Source: Streptomyces sp. NRRL B-1347 (GTDB lineage: Bacteria > Actinomycetota > Actinomycetes > Streptomycetales > Streptomycetaceae). From it: a stretch of DNA of 64,000 bases. Shown here one piece after another: positions 38,002-47,620 of the stretch (position 1 is the first letter of the stretch; the number at the start of each line of letters is the position of its first letter). The notes under the pieces were generated by a model, which was not told where the DNA came from, searched no databases, and was given only the letters and a program-made list of their open reading frames with translations. Location: the NCBI RefSeq assembly GCF_000720325.1, contig NZ_JOJM01000014.1, forward strand, positions 62,001-126,000. The letters are read 5' to 3'. The translations under genes were made by a program, and so were the position numbers.

Positions 38002-41000
38002 ATGCGGTTCGGCATCCTCGGTCCCCTCGACGTACGCACCCCCAAAGGCGACCCCGTCGACCCCGGCGGGCCGCGTCCCAGGGCGCTGCTCACCCTGCTC
38101 CTCCTGGACGCGGGCCACGCCGTGCCCGTGGAGCGGCTGACCGACGGCCTGTACGGCGAGCGGCCGCCCGCCGGAGCCGCGAACGCCCTCCAGTCCCAGG
38201 TGTCACGGCTCCGCAAGCGCCTGGGCGTGGACATCGAGGCCGGGACCGGCGGCTACCGGCTCGCGGTCGACCCCGACGACGTCGACGCCCACCGCTTCGA
38301 GCGCCTCGCGCGCGGGGGCCGCGAGGCCCTGGCCGCCGGGGACCCCGCGCGGGCCGCCGCGCTGCTTCGCGAGGCCCTCGGCCTGTGGCGGGGCCAGGCG
38401 CTCGCCGATCTGCCCGGGACGCACGCGCCCGGTACGCGCCTCGAAGAGCTGCGGCTCGCCGCCGTACAGGACCGGATCGACGCAGATCTCGGGACCGGCG
38501 GCGGCCCCGGCCTCGTACCGGAGCTGCGGGAGCTGATCGCGGACCGGCCGCTGAGCGAGCGCCTGTACGGGCAGCTGATGCGGGCCCTGCACGCGGACGG
38601 CAGGGCGGCCGAGGCGCTCGCGGTCTACGAAGAGGCACGCGGCGTCCTCGCGCGGGAGCTGGGCACCGACCCGTCGGCGGACCTCGCCGCGCTCCACCTG
38701 GAGCTGCTGCGGGGCGCGGAGCCGTCGCGGCGGGCCGGTGTCCCGGCGCCGCTGACGCCGCTCGTGGGCCGCGCCGATGAGCTGGCCCGCGTCCGCGGCC
38801 TGCTGGCGGAGTCCCGTCTGGTGACGCTCACCGGGCCGGGCGGCGCGGGCAAGACGCGGCTCGCGGTGGAGGCCGCCCGGGAGCGCGAGGGCGCCGCGGA
38901 CGGCGTGTGCTTCGTGGAGCTGGCCCCGCTCGCCGACGGATCGCGGGTGACGTACGCCGTGCTCGGCGCCCTCGGGGTGCGCGACGGCTTCCACGCGCGC
39001 GGGGGCGATGCCGTGGAACGGCTCCTGGCCGCCCTGGAGGGCCGCGAGCTGCTGCTGGTCCTGGACAACTGCGAGCACGTGGTCGACGAAGCCGCCCGCA
39101 CCGTCGGGCTGCTGCTCGGCGCCTGCCCCGGCGTGCGGGTCCTGGCCACGAGCCGGGAGGCTCTCGGGATCACCGGCGAGGCGCTGTGCCCGGTCCCGCC
39201 GCTGGCCGCCGCGCCCGCGGCCCGGCTCTTCCTGGAGCGGGCCACCGCCGTCCGCCCCGACTTCGTACCCCACGCGCGCGTGGACGGCGCCCCGCGGGAG
39301 CATCCCCGGGCCGCGCTCGTCGACTCCGTCTGCGCCGCCCTCGACGGGCTGCCGCTCGCCATCGAGCTGGCCGCGGCCCGGCTGCGCACCCTCACGCTCG
39401 ACGAGCTGGCCGCGCGCCTGGACGACCGGTTCCGGCTCCTGTCGCGCGGGGACCGCACGAAGGCGCCCCGGCACCGGACCCTGCACGCGGTCGTGGAGTG
39501 GAGCTGGGAGCTGCTCGACGACGAGGAGCGGGAGCTGGCCCGGCGTCTGACGGTGTTCCCCGCCGGGGCGACGCTCGACGCGGTCGAGGCGGTGTGCGGG
39601 GTGCCCTACCCCGAGGACCCGCTGGCCTCGCTGGCGGAGAAGTCGTTCGTCGAGGCGGTCGGCGGGCGGTACCGGATGCTGGAGACCATCCGCGCGTACG
39701 GCGCCCGGCGGCTCGCCGAAGCGGGCGAGGAGGACGCGCTGCGGGCCGCGCACGCCGCGTACTTCCTGCGGTTCGCGGAGCAGGGCGCGCCGCGCCTGCA
39801 CGGCGGGGAGCAGGTGGCGTGGCTCGACCGCCTCGCCGCGGACCACGGCAACCTGGAAGCCGCCCTGCGCCACCACGTGCGCACCGACCCGCGCGCGGGA
39901 CTGCGTCTGACGGCGGCCCTGTCCTGGTACTGGCGGCTGCGCGGCCTGTACGGGGAGCGGGCGCCGCTCGCCGCGGAGCTGCTCGCGGCCGTGGGCGACG
40001 ACGTGCCGGACGGCCTGGCGGAGGAGTACGCCCTGTGTCTGCTCAACGAGGTCGCGGGCACCGGCGACGACCCCGCGGAGCCGGAGCGCCTGGCGCGCGC
40101 GGACTCCGTCCTGACCTCCCTGAAGGGGCCGCTGCGGCTGCCGTTCGTGATCGTGCTGTGGTCGCTCGCGGGCGGGCCGCGGCGGGAGGTGGAGGGCCGG
40201 GTCGTCGCGCAGATCGACGCGCACCCCTGGGGGCGGGCCCTGCTGGACGTCGGGCGCGGCTTCCAGGAGCAGTTCGCGGGGCGGCCCGATGCCTCGGAGG
40301 CGGCCTTCACGCGGGCCCTCGCGGGCTTCCGGGACACCGGCGACCGCTGGGGCATCGCCAACTGCCTGGACCCGCTGGCGATGTACGCCGACTGGCGCGG
40401 CGAGCGGAGGCGCGCCCTCGCCCTGCTCGACGAAGGGCTCGTCCACGTACGGGAGCTCGCGGCCCCGGAGGAGACCGCCGATCTGCTGCACCGGCGCGCC
40501 ACGGTCCTGCTGCACGGCGGTGCCCTGGAGGAGGCCGCCGAGCACTTCCGGCTCTCCGGGGACCTCGCCCGCACCGCCGGGGCGCGCGACAAGGTGGCGA
40601 CCTCGCTGCGGGGCCTGGGTGACGTGGCCCGGCTGCGCGGTGAGCCCACGCGCGCGCGTGGGCACTACGAAGCGGCCCTGGAGGCGTGCGCCGCGAACTG
40701 GTTCAGCGTGACCGAGACGGCGCGGATCCTCGTCGGCCTCGGCCGTGCCGCGCTCGCCGAGGCCCGGGCGGAGGAGGCCGCCGACTGGTTCGAACAGGCC
40801 CGCGTGCTCTCCCTGGACGGCACGGACACCGGCGTCGGCGAGCGGGCCGGGGTCGCCGAGGCCCTCGCGGCCACCGCCGCGGGCCCCGAGGAGGCCGCCC
40901 GGCTCCTGGGCGCGGCCGCCGGTCTGCGGGGCACGCTGATCGCGGACGACCCCGACGTGGCCCCCGTAGTACGCGAAGTGCGGGCGCGGCTGTCCCCGGA

Positions 41001-41061
41001 GACGTACGAGAAGGCCTTCGAGCGGGGGCGGCGGGAGCCGACGGCGGCGCTCACGAGGTAG
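38002..41061 (+). CDS. AfsR/SARP-type regulator with BTAD, NB-ARC and helical C-terminal domains
   Basis: The 1019-residue protein begins with an OmpR-like winged helix (1-90) and a bacterial transcriptional activation domain (about 95-240). A STAND/NB-ARC ATPase follows with P-loop GPGGAGKT (278-285) and Walker B LLLVLDN (350-356), then a helical C-terminal half with TPR-like repeats. This layout fits large SARP regulators such as AfsR, which activate antibiotic gene clusters. A GGAG Shine-Dalgarno precedes the ATG. It reads with the FAD monooxygenase 185 bp downstream, its most likely local target. The pair interrupts the usual rpmB-thiD neighbourhood, suggesting acquisition. Confidence 0.9.
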   Translation: MRFGILGPLDVRTPKGDPVDPGGPRPRALLTLLLLDAGHAVPVERLTDGLYGERPPAGAANALQSQVSRLRKRLGVDIEAGTGGYRLAVDPDDVDAHRFERLARGGREALAAGDPARAAALLREALGLWRGQALADLPGTHAPGTRLEELRLAAVQDRIDADLGTGGGPGLVPELRELIADRPLSERLYGQLMRALHADGRAAEALAVYEEARGVLARELGTDPSADLAALHLELLRGAEPSRRAGVPAPLTPLVGRADELARVRGLLAESRLVTLTGPGGAGKTRLAVEAAREREGAADGVCFVELAPLADGSRVTYAVLGALGVRDGFHARGGDAVERLLAALEGRELLLVLDNCEHVVDEAARTVGLLLGACPGVRVLATSREALGITGEALCPVPPLAAAPAARLFLERATAVRPDFVPHARVDGAPREHPRAALVDSVCAALDGLPLAIELAAARLRTLTLDELAARLDDRFRLLSRGDRTKAPRHRTLHAVVEWSWELLDDEERELARRLTVFPAGATLDAVEAVCGVPYPEDPLASLAEKSFVEAVGGRYRMLETIRAYGARRLAEAGEEDALRAAHAAYFLRFAEQGAPRLHGGEQVAWLDRLAADHGNLEAALRHHVRTDPRAGLRLTAALSWYWRLRGLYGERAPLAAELLAAVGDDVPDGLAEEYALCLLNEVAGTGDDPAEPERLARADSVLTSLKGPLRLPFVIVLWSLAGGPRREVEGRVVAQIDAHPWGRALLDVGRGFQEQFAGRPDASEAAFTRALAGFRDTGDRWGIANCLDPLAMYADWRGERRRALALLDEGLVHVRELAAPEETADLLHRRATVLLHGGALEEAAEHFRLSGDLARTAGARDKVATSLRGLGDVARLRGEPTRARGHYEAALEACAANWFSVTETARILVGLGRAALAEARAEEAADWFEQARVLSLDGTDTGVGERAGVAEALAATAAGPEEAARLLGAAAGLRGTLIADDPDVAPVVREVRARLSPETYEKAFERGRREPTAALTR

Positions 41062-41120
41062 CCGCGCGCCGCCGGTCCGGTCCGTCCCGGCCAGCCCGGC
41101 CTCTGGCAGGCCCCCGTCGG

Positions 41121-41230
41121 CTCCAGCAAGCCCCTGCCGACTCCGGTAAGCCGCTGACAGTCGACGACAAGCCGCGGCCAGTCGACGGTAAGCCCCTGCC
41201 GGCCGACGGTAAGCCGCCGGTAAGCCGCTC
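41121..41230. repeat. 21-bp tandem repeat (minisatellite)
   Basis: About five degenerate units of 20-21 bp with core CGACGGTAAGCC run from 41121 into the monooxygenase leader. Because 21 is divisible by three, the monooxygenase reading frame is open through them and would encode a heptapeptide repeat of the form V-D-G-K-P-L-P. Confidence 0.7.
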
Positions 41231-41246
41231 CCCCGAAGCTCCTGCC

Positions 41247-42527
41247 ATGACGAACACAGCGCACTCCCCCGAGCCCCTCTCCCACCTCTCCGTGCTCGTC
41301 TCGGGCGCGAGCGTCGCGGGCCCCGCGCTCGCGCTCTGGCTGGCCCGCTACGGCGCCCGCGTCACCGTCGTGGAGAAGGCGCCCGCGCTGCGCGGGGGCG
41401 GCTTCGCGGTCGACTTCCGGGGCCATGTGCACCGCACCGTCCTGGAGCGCATGGGCATCTGGGACGAGGTGCGCCGCCACCAGACGCACATGGGCCGCCA
41501 GACGGTCGTCGACGCCGACGACAAGGAGAAGGTGGACCTGCCCGCGTTCCTGATGAGCGGCGACGTGGAGATCTTCCGCGGCGACCTCGCGAGGATCATG
41601 TACGAGCGGACCAAGGACCGCGTCGCGTACGTCTTCGGGGACTCCGTCGCGAGCCTCCGGGAGGACCCCGACGGCGTGGAGGTGACCTTCGAACGGGGCG
41701 CGCCGCGCCGCTTCGACCTCGTCGTCGGCGCGGACGGCCTGCACTCCCGCACCCGGCGCCTCGTCTTCGGCGAGGAGTCGCACCATCTGCGCCACCTCGG
41801 CTACTACGCCGCGGGGTTCGACATGCCCAACGTGCTGGGCCTGCACCGCTCGTCGCGGATCTGCAGCGTGCCCGGCCGCATGGTCGACATCAGCAACTAC
41901 GACGGCAGCGCGGAGCAGGGCGGCGCGTTCCTGCTGTTCCGGTCGGAGCAGCTCGCCTACGACCGGCACGACGTGGCGGCGCAGAAGGCGATCCTCGCCG
42001 AGAAGTTCGCGGACCTGCCCTGGAAGCACACGCGGCACGTCCTCGCGGCCCTGGAGGACGCCGACGAGCTGTACTTCGACGCGATCGCGCAGATCCACAT
42101 CGACCGGCTGTCCCAGGGGCGCGTCGTCCTCCTGGGGGACGCCGGGTACGGCGCGACGATGGGCGGCATGGGCACGGGGACGGCGCTGGTGTGCGCGTAC
42201 GTCCTCGCGGGCGAGCTCGCGGCCGCGCGCGGGGACCACGCCACGGCCTTCGCGGCGTACGAGGCGGAGGTCCGCGACTACGCGAAGGGCTGCCAGAAGC
42301 TCGCGGGCAACGCGGGTCCTTTCCTCGCGCCGCCCACCGAGAGGAAGATCCGCAGCCGCGACCGGGCCTATCGGATGCTCAGCTCCCGCTTCCTGGCGGG
42401 CTTCTTCAAACGCCTCACGGAGAAGGCCGCCAACGCGATCGAGCTCAAGGAGTACCCCGTCGGCAAGGAAGCCCCCGGTTACGCCGGACCCATGGAGCCC
42501 GTGCCGTCCCGGAAGCGCCAGGCGTGA
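41247..42527 (+). CDS. FAD-dependent monooxygenase
   Basis: This 426-residue flavoprotein hydroxylase has an FAD-binding N-terminus ([21 protein letters not shown]; a GxSxxG variant of the usual GxGxxG), the second FAD motif [13 protein letters not shown] and the third [19 protein letters not shown]. It belongs to the class A hydroxylases that include TetX-like and tailoring enzymes. The ATG at 41247 is taken as the start, but the frame stays open far upstream and no good Shine-Dalgarno exists, so an N-terminal extension through the 21-bp repeats is possible. It follows the AfsR-like gene and overlaps the 3' end of thiD by 49 bp. Confidence 0.85.
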   Translation: MTNTAHSPEPLSHLSVLVSGASVAGPALALWLARYGARVTVVEKAPALRGGGFAVDFRGHVHRTVLERMGIWDEVRRHQTHMGRQTVVDADDKEKVDLPAFLMSGDVEIFRGDLARIMYERTKDRVAYVFGDSVASLREDPDGVEVTFERGAPRRFDLVVGADGLHSRTRRLVFGEESHHLRHLGYYAAGFDMPNVLGLHRSSRICSVPGRMVDISNYDGSAEQGGAFLLFRSEQLAYDRHDVAAQKAILAEKFADLPWKHTRHVLAALEDADELYFDAIAQIHIDRLSQGRVVLLGDAGYGATMGGMGTGTALVCAYVLAGELAAARGDHATAFAAYEAEVRDYAKGCQKLAGNAGPFLAPPTERKIRSRDRAYRMLSSRFLAGFFKRLTEKAANAIELKEYPVGKEAPGYAGPMEPVPSRKRQA

Positions 42528-43369
42528 TCGACGGGGCCGATCCCGCCGCCGAGCGCGTACCCGGCGGCGATCGCCCCGGTGACGTACTCCTTGGCGGCCC
42601 GCGCGGCCTCGGGCACGGTCCGGCCCTTCGCCAGCTGGGCGGCGATCGCGCTGGCGAGGGTGCAGCCGGTGCCGTGCGTGTGCCGGTTGCTGTGCCGCGC
42701 GGAGCGCAGCCAGTGCTCTTCGGAGCCGTCGGTGAGCAGGTCCACGGCCTCCTGGCCGCCGGGCAGATGGCCGCCCTTGACGACGACCCAGCGCGGTCCG
42801 TACGCGAGGAGGGCCGCGGCGGCGCGCCGCATCCCGTCCTCCGACTCGACGCGCAGGCCGGTGAGTTGCGCGACCTCGTCCAGGTTCGGCGTGGCCACCG
42901 TGGCGACGGGGAGCAGCTTGGTGCGGACGGAGTCGAGGGCGGAGGCGGCGAGCAGCGCGTCGCCGTGCTTGGAGACGCCTACGGGGTCGACGACGGCCGG
43001 GGCGTCGGTGCCCGCGAGCAACTCCGCGACCGCCTCGACCAGTTCGGCCGAGGCCAGCATGCCGGTCTTCACGGCCTGGACGCCGATGTCGTCGACGACG
43101 CTGCGGTACTGGGCGCGCACCGCCTCCACCGGCAGCTCCCAGGCGCCCTGCACGCCCAGGGAGTTCTGCGCGGTCACGGCGGTGAGGACGCTCATGCCGT
43201 GGGTGCCGAGCGCGAGCATGGTCTTCAGGTCGGCCTGGATCCCGGCCCCGCCGCCGGAGTCGGAGCCCGCGACGGTCAGCACCCGGGGCGGCGCGGCGCG
43301 CGACGCCGTCAGCGGCTCCCCCGGCGGCTCCACCCGCGGTTCCCCCGGCGGCTCTCCGAACGGCTCCAT
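42479..43369 (-). CDS. thiD: Hydroxymethylpyrimidine/phosphomethylpyrimidine kinase ThiD
   Basis: This 296-residue ribokinase-fold enzyme phosphorylates HMP and HMP-P in thiamine synthesis. It shows [31 protein letters not shown] and the anion-hole motif [15 protein letters not shown]. The first 25 residues are a Pro/Gly/Glu extension. Its ATG shares a base with the thiL stop (TGATG), so the two are coupled. The end overlaps the convergent monooxygenase. Confidence 0.94.
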   Translation of the reverse strand: MEPFGEPPGEPRVEPPGEPLTASRAAPPRVLTVAGSDSGGGAGIQADLKTMLALGTHGMSVLTAVTAQNSLGVQGAWELPVEAVRAQYRSVVDDIGVQAVKTGMLASAELVEAVAELLAGTDAPAVVDPVGVSKHGDALLAASALDSVRTKLLPVATVATPNLDEVAQLTGLRVESEDGMRRAAAALLAYGPRWVVVKGGHLPGGQEAVDLLTDGSEEHWLRSARHSNRHTHGTGCTLASAIAAQLAKGRTVPEAARAAKEYVTGAIAAGYALGGGIGPVDHAWRFRDGTGSMGPA

Positions 43370-44337
43370 CAGTCGTGGCCCCCGTTGTCCCCGAAGTGGT
43401 CCCAGCCCTTGCTGGTCCACGGCGCGCCGTCCACGGTCACCTGCGGCATCGCTGAGGGGTTCAGGACCTCACCGATGACCTTCCAGCGCGCGGGCAGCTT
43501 CACGTCGGAGGGGAACGTGGCGACGATCGCGTGGTCCTCGCCGCCGTTGAGCACCCATTGGAGCGGGTCGATGCCGACCGCCTGGGCGATGTCGTTCATC
43601 TGGGAGGGCACGTCCACGTCGCCGGAGCGAACGTCGATGCGCACCTTGCTGGCCTCCGCGATGTGGCCGAGGTCGGCGATCAGACCGTCGCTGACGTCGG
43701 TCATGGCGGTGGCGCCGAGCCCGGCGGCCGCGGGACCCGCGTGGTACGGCGGTTCGGGCCTGCGGTGGGCCTCCACGAAGGCGCGCGGCGAGCGGAAGCC
43801 CCGGGAGAGCACCGCGTGGCCCGCGGCGGACCAGCCGAGCCAGCCCGTGACGGCGACGGCGTCGCCGGGCTGCGCGCCCGCGCGCGTGACGGGCTCGTGG
43901 TTGCGCAGGTCGCCGAGCGCGGTGATCGAGACGGTGATGGTGTCGCCGCGCACGACGTCGCCGCCGACCACGGCGGCGCCCGCCACCTGGCACTCGTCGC
44001 GCAGCCCGTCCATGAGCTCGGTGGGCCAGCTCGCGGGGAGTTCGGCGGGGACGACGAGGCCGAGCAGGATCGCGGTCGGCACGGCGCCCATGGCCGCGAT
44101 GTCCGCGAGGTTCTGGGCGGCGGCCTTGCGGCCCACGTCGTAGGCCGTGGACCAGTCGCGGCGGAAGTGCCGGCCTTCGAGGAGGATGTCGGTGCTCGCC
44201 ACGACCCTGCGGTCCGGGGCGGCCACGACCGCGGCGTCGTCGCCGGGGCCGAGGCGTACGGCCGGAGTGGAGGTGAGCCGCGAGGTGAGCTCCTTGATGA
44301 GCCCGAACTCCCCCAACTCGCCGACGGTGCCCTTCAT
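43369..44337 (-). CDS. thiL: Thiamine-monophosphate kinase ThiL
   Basis: This 322-residue enzyme converts thiamine phosphate to the active diphosphate. It begins with the ThiL signature (GELGEFGLI, then [10 protein letters not shown]) and carries [17 protein letters not shown] and [15 protein letters not shown] metal/nucleotide motifs of the PurM-like fold. The ATG at 44337 has GGAG upstream. I see no TPP riboswitch in the leader. Confidence 0.95.
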   Translation of the reverse strand: MKGTVGELGEFGLIKELTSRLTSTPAVRLGPGDDAAVVAAPDRRVVASTDILLEGRHFRRDWSTAYDVGRKAAAQNLADIAAMGAVPTAILLGLVVPAELPASWPTELMDGLRDECQVAGAAVVGGDVVRGDTITVSITALGDLRNHEPVTRAGAQPGDAVAVTGWLGWSAAGHAVLSRGFRSPRAFVEAHRRPEPPYHAGPAAAGLGATAMTDVSDGLIADLGHIAEASKVRIDVRSGDVDVPSQMNDIAQAVGIDPLQWVLNGGEDHAIVATFPSDVKLPARWKVIGEVLNPSAMPQVTVDGAPWTSKGWDHFGDNGGHD

Positions 44338-44397
44338 GCGCGTGCTGCTCCTTCTGCCGCGGTCCGCTTGCGGTCGCGAGCCGTCCCTGTCGTCGGT

Positions 44398-44414
44398 ACG
44401 GTCGACGTGACCGT
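44398..44414. promoter_or_regulatory. Palindrome in the thiL/Lrp-like divergent region
   Basis: ACGGTC-GACGT-GACCGT is a perfect 6-bp inverted repeat about 60 bp upstream of thiL. It may be an operator, but no regulator can be assigned. Confidence 0.35.
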
Positions 44415-44543
44415 CAACCTCTGTTGTCCGTCCGCCGTGATGTGCGCGGCGCGGCTCCCCCGGGTCTCCCCGTGACGAGCGGCGACGCGGTACCGTGGCG
44501 TCCCTTCTCCCCACATGATCCTCGTGGCCGCCCTGGAGGTTCC

Positions 44544-44777
44544 GTGGTACAGGCGTACATCCTGATCCAGACCGAGGTCGGCAAGGCGTCGACCGTCGCC
44601 GAGCTGATCGGCAAGATCCCGGGAGTGATCCAGGCCGAGGACGTGACCGGTCCCTACGATGTCATCGTGCGCGCCCAGGCGGACACGGTGGACGAACTCG
44701 GCCGCATGGTGGTCGCCAAGGTCCAGCAAGTGGACGGCATCACCCGCACCCTGACCTGCCCCGTAGTGCACTTGTAG
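44544..44777 (+). CDS. Single-domain Lrp/AsnC effector-binding protein
   Basis: This 77-residue protein consists of only the RAM/AsnC ligand-binding domain (YILIQTEVGKASTVAELIGKI ... GPYDVIVRA) without a DNA-binding domain. Such stand-alone domains can bind amino acids or form mixed oligomers with full Lrp proteins. The GTG at 44544 follows GGAGGT. It is divergent from thiL and ends 20 bp before the lipoprotein gene, so the two may be cotranscribed. Confidence 0.88.
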   Translation: MVQAYILIQTEVGKASTVAELIGKIPGVIQAEDVTGPYDVIVRAQADTVDELGRMVVAKVQQVDGITRTLTCPVVHL

Positions 44778-44797
44778 CCCCCGTCTACCCTTGGCCG

Positions 44798-45283
44798 GTG
44801 AACGTTTCCCGCCGGCTCCGCTCCCCGATCGGGCTGCCCGCCCTCGCACTGCTGATCGCATGCGCGGGCTGCTCCTCAACGGACGACAGGAGGACGGTCG
44901 CGGTTCCCTCGCCGGGCACCGGCGTCACCGAGCTGTGCCGGAACCTGGCCGAGCGACTGCCGCGCGAGGTGAACGGTCTCGGACGGCGTGACCCGAAACC
45001 CGCGTCGCCGCTCACCGCGGGGTGGGGGGACCCGGCGATCATACTGCGCTGCGGCGTGGCGCGACCGGCGAAGATGAACGACCCCGAAGCCGACGGCGTG
45101 ACCGTGAACGGCGTGGGCTGGCTGCTGGAGAAGCGGACGGACGGCTCGTTCCGCTTCACCACGACGCTGCGCAAGGCCTACGTCGAGGTGAGCATCCCCG
45201 AGCAGCGGACGGGGGACGGCGTGGGCCCGCTCACGGACTTCGCCGCCCCCGTCAAGAAGACGATCCCCGAGGGAATCGCGTAA
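44798..45283 (+). CDS. DUF3515 lipoprotein
   Basis: This 161-residue protein has a lipoprotein signal: arginines near the start, a hydrophobic stretch and a lipobox LIAC at 19-22 (with a second nearby cysteine in CAGCSS). The remainder matches the actinobacterial DUF3515 family, with conserved cysteines (LCRNLAERLP and ILRCGV). Function is unknown; it is expected on the outer face of the membrane. It converges with ddl, with a repeat element between. Confidence 0.85.
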   Translation: MNVSRRLRSPIGLPALALLIACAGCSSTDDRRTVAVPSPGTGVTELCRNLAERLPREVNGLGRRDPKPASPLTAGWGDPAIILRCGVARPAKMNDPEADGVTVNGVGWLLEKRTDGSFRFTTTLRKAYVEVSIPEQRTGDGVGPLTDFAAPVKKTIPEGIA

Positions 45284-45290
45284 CGATACA

Positions 45291-45357
45291 GGAGCGCCCC
45301 GAAGGGGCGCGGGGAACTGCGCGACCAGCCACAAACGGCCCGCAGTCGCCCCGAGAG
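45291..45357. repeat. Intergenic hairpin repeat element, copy 2
   Basis: This carries the same GCGCCCC-GAA-GGGGCGC hairpin (45294-45310) as at 15047-15063, followed by GGGGAACTGCGCGACCAGCC and an ACGGCCCGCAG tail. It lies between two convergent genes and probably terminates both. Relative to copy 1 it lacks the second hairpin. Confidence 0.6.
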
Positions 45358-45381
45358 GCAAACCGCCCCCCACGCCGCGCG

Positions 45382-46527
45382 CTAGCGCAGCCCTGTGGAG
45401 CGCCGCAGCGCCGCCTGGATCAAACGGTCCACGAGCTCCTCGTAGGAGACGCCGCTCTTCTCCCACATCTGCGGGTACATGGAGATCGGCGTGAAGCCGG
45501 GCATCGTGTTGATCTCGTTGATCACGAACCGGCCGTCGTCGGTGAGGAAGAAGTCGGCGCGCACCAGGCCCTCGCAGGAGGTGGCCTCGAAGGCCTCGAC
45601 CGCGAGCCGCTGGACCTCGGCGGTCTCCTCGGGCGTCAGCGGGGCGGGCACGATGCCGGGCGTCGAGTCGATGTACTTCGCCTCGAAGTCGTAGTAGTCG
45701 TGCGCCTGCACCGGCGGGATCTCGGCGGGGACGCTGGCCCGCGGGCCGTCCTCGAACTCCAGGACGCCGCACTCGATCTCGCGGCCGCGGAGCAGCGCCT
45801 CCACGATGATCTTCGGGTCGTGGCGCTGGGCCTCCGCGATCGCCTCGTCGAGACCTTCGAAGGAGTCGACCTTGGTGATGCCGATCGAGGACCCCGCGCG
45901 CGCGGGCTTGATGAACAGGGGCCAGCCGTGCTCGCCCGCGAACTCCGCGATCCGCGCCCGTGCGCCCTTCTCGTCGCTCTCCCACTCGCGCGGCCGGACC
46001 ACCAGGTACGGGCCGACGGGGAGGCCGAAGGAGGTGAAGACGCGCTTCATGTACTCCTTGTCCTGGCCGACGGCGGAGGCGAGCACGCCCGCGCCCACGT
46101 ACGGCACGCCGGACAGTTCGAGGAGGCCCTGGAGGGTGCCGTCCTCGCCGTACGGGCCGTGCAGCACCGGGAAGACCACGTCGACCTCGCCGAGCGCCTT
46201 GGGCACCGCGCCGGGCTCGCTGTAGACGACCTCGCGGTTGCCCGGGTCGACGGGCAGGACGACGCCGCCGTCGGCGGACTCGGCGAGCTCGGTGACGTTC
46301 GGGACCTTGCGGTCGGCGATGGCCATCCGGTCGGGGTCGTCCGCGGTCAGCGCCCAGCGCCCGTCCGTCGTGATGCCGATCGGCAGCACGTCGTACTTGG
46401 TCCGGTCGATGGCACGCAGTACGGCACCGGCGGTGACGACGGAGATGCCGTGCTCCGAGCTGCGGCCGCCGAACACGACGGCCACACGCGGCTTGCGGGG
46501 GCTCTGGGGGAGGTTCTCGCTGCTCAT
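45382..46527 (-). CDS. ddl: D-alanine--D-alanine ligase
   Basis: This 381-residue ATP-grasp enzyme makes the D-Ala-D-Ala dipeptide of peptidoglycan. It shows FGGRSSEH, HGPYGEDGTLQG, the ATP-binding KPARAGSSIGI loop and the metal site INEINTMPGFT. Tyrosine in the omega-loop (HDYYDFEAKYID) agrees with D-Ala-D-Ala rather than D-Ala-D-Lac specificity. It lies 82 bp downstream of gpsA. Confidence 0.95.
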   Translation of the reverse strand: MSSENLPQSPRKPRVAVVFGGRSSEHGISVVTAGAVLRAIDRTKYDVLPIGITTDGRWALTADDPDRMAIADRKVPNVTELAESADGGVVLPVDPGNREVVYSEPGAVPKALGEVDVVFPVLHGPYGEDGTLQGLLELSGVPYVGAGVLASAVGQDKEYMKRVFTSFGLPVGPYLVVRPREWESDEKGARARIAEFAGEHGWPLFIKPARAGSSIGITKVDSFEGLDEAIAEAQRHDPKIIVEALLRGREIECGVLEFEDGPRASVPAEIPPVQAHDYYDFEAKYIDSTPGIVPAPLTPEETAEVQRLAVEAFEATSCEGLVRADFFLTDDGRFVINEINTMPGFTPISMYPQMWEKSGVSYEELVDRLIQAALRRSTGLR

Positions 46528-46609
46528 ATCGCGTTGAGCGTACCCGCTGGCCCCAGCGGAGTCAGTGTGCCGCCGGTGAGCTGCGGGTCAGCGGGGCGGG
46601 CCGGGTGCC

Positions 46610-47620
46610 TCAGTGGCGCTCCGACTTCGCGCTGCGCGCCATCAGCTCCTTGAGGGCGACCATCGGCGGCGTGCCCTCGTGCACGATGCCCACGACGGTC
46701 TCCGTGATGGGCATGTCGATGCCGTGCCTGCGGGCCAGGTCGAGCACGGACTCGCAGGACTTGACGCCCTCGGCGGTCTGCTTGGTGACCGCGATGGTCT
46801 CCTCCAGGGTCATGCCCTTGCCGAGGTTGGTGCCGAAGGTGTGGTTGCGCGACAGCGGCGAGGAGCAGGTGGCGACCAGGTCGCCGAGGCCCGCGAGCCC
46901 GGCGAAGGTCAGTGGGTCGGCGCCCATCGCGACGCCGAGCCGGGTGGTCTCGGCGAGGCCGCGCGTGATGAGCGAGCCCTTGGTGTTGTCGCCGAGCCCC
47001 ATGCCGTCGGCGATGCCCACGGCGAGGCCGATGACGTTCTTCACGGCGCCGCCGAGCTCGCAGCCGACCACGTCGGTGTTCGTGTACGGCCGGAAGTACG
47101 GGGTGTGGCAGGCGGCCTGGAGCCGCTGGGCCACGGCTTCGTCGCGGCATGCGACGACGGACGCGGCGGGCTGCCGGGCGGCGATCTCCCGGGCGAGGTT
47201 GGGCCCGGTGACGACCGCGACGCGCTCGGCGGCGGCCTTGGTGACGTCCTCGATGACCTCGCTCATCCGCATGGCGGAGCCGAGTTCGACGCCCTTCATC
47301 AGGGAGACGAGGACGGTGTCGGGCGCGAGCAGCGGCGCCCAGGCGGCGAGGTTGGCGCGCAGCGTCTGCGAGGGCACCGCGAGCACCGTGAAGTCGGCGC
47401 CGTCGGCGGCCTCCGCGGGGTCGGTGGTGGCGCGCAGGTTCCGCGGCAGTTCGACGCCGGGGAGGTAGTCCGGGTTCGTACGGGTGGAGTTGACCGCGTC
47501 GGCGAGTGAGGCGCGGCGGCCCCACAGCGTGACGTCGCAGCCCGCGTCGGCGAGGACCATGCCGAAGGCCGTCCCCCACGAGCCGGTGCCGAAGACGGCG
47601 GCCTTCAGGGATCGGGTCAC
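46610..47620 (-). CDS. gpsA: Glycerol-3-phosphate dehydrogenase [NAD(P)+]
   Basis: This 336-residue enzyme makes sn-glycerol-3-phosphate for phospholipids. It has the dinucleotide loop AVFGTGSWGTAFG and the catalytic KNVIGLAVGIADG segment. Its GTG overlaps the plsC stop (GTGA). Coupling to an acylglycerol-phosphate acyltransferase makes a compact phospholipid-synthesis unit. Confidence 0.96.
   Translation of the reverse strand: MTRSLKAAVFGTGSWGTAFGMVLADAGCDVTLWGRRASLADAVNSTRTNPDYLPGVELPRNLRATTDPAEAADGADFTVLAVPSQTLRANLAAWAPLLAPDTVLVSLMKGVELGSAMRMSEVIEDVTKAAAERVAVVTGPNLAREIAARQPAASVVACRDEAVAQRLQAACHTPYFRPYTNTDVVGCELGGAVKNVIGLAVGIADGMGLGDNTKGSLITRGLAETTRLGVAMGADPLTFAGLAGLGDLVATCSSPLSRNHTFGTNLGKGMTLEETIAVTKQTAEGVKSCESVLDLARRHGIDMPITETVVGIVHEGTPPMVALKELMARSAKSERH

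Noticed and set aside
41051..41257. Repeating GLPS-type peptide on the minus strand
   Set aside because: It is the reverse reading of the 21-bp repeats with no ribosome-binding site and no homology.
44338..44543. TPP riboswitch for thiL-thiD
   Set aside because: The conserved CTGAGA and ACCTGA elements of TPP aptamers are not found in the leader.
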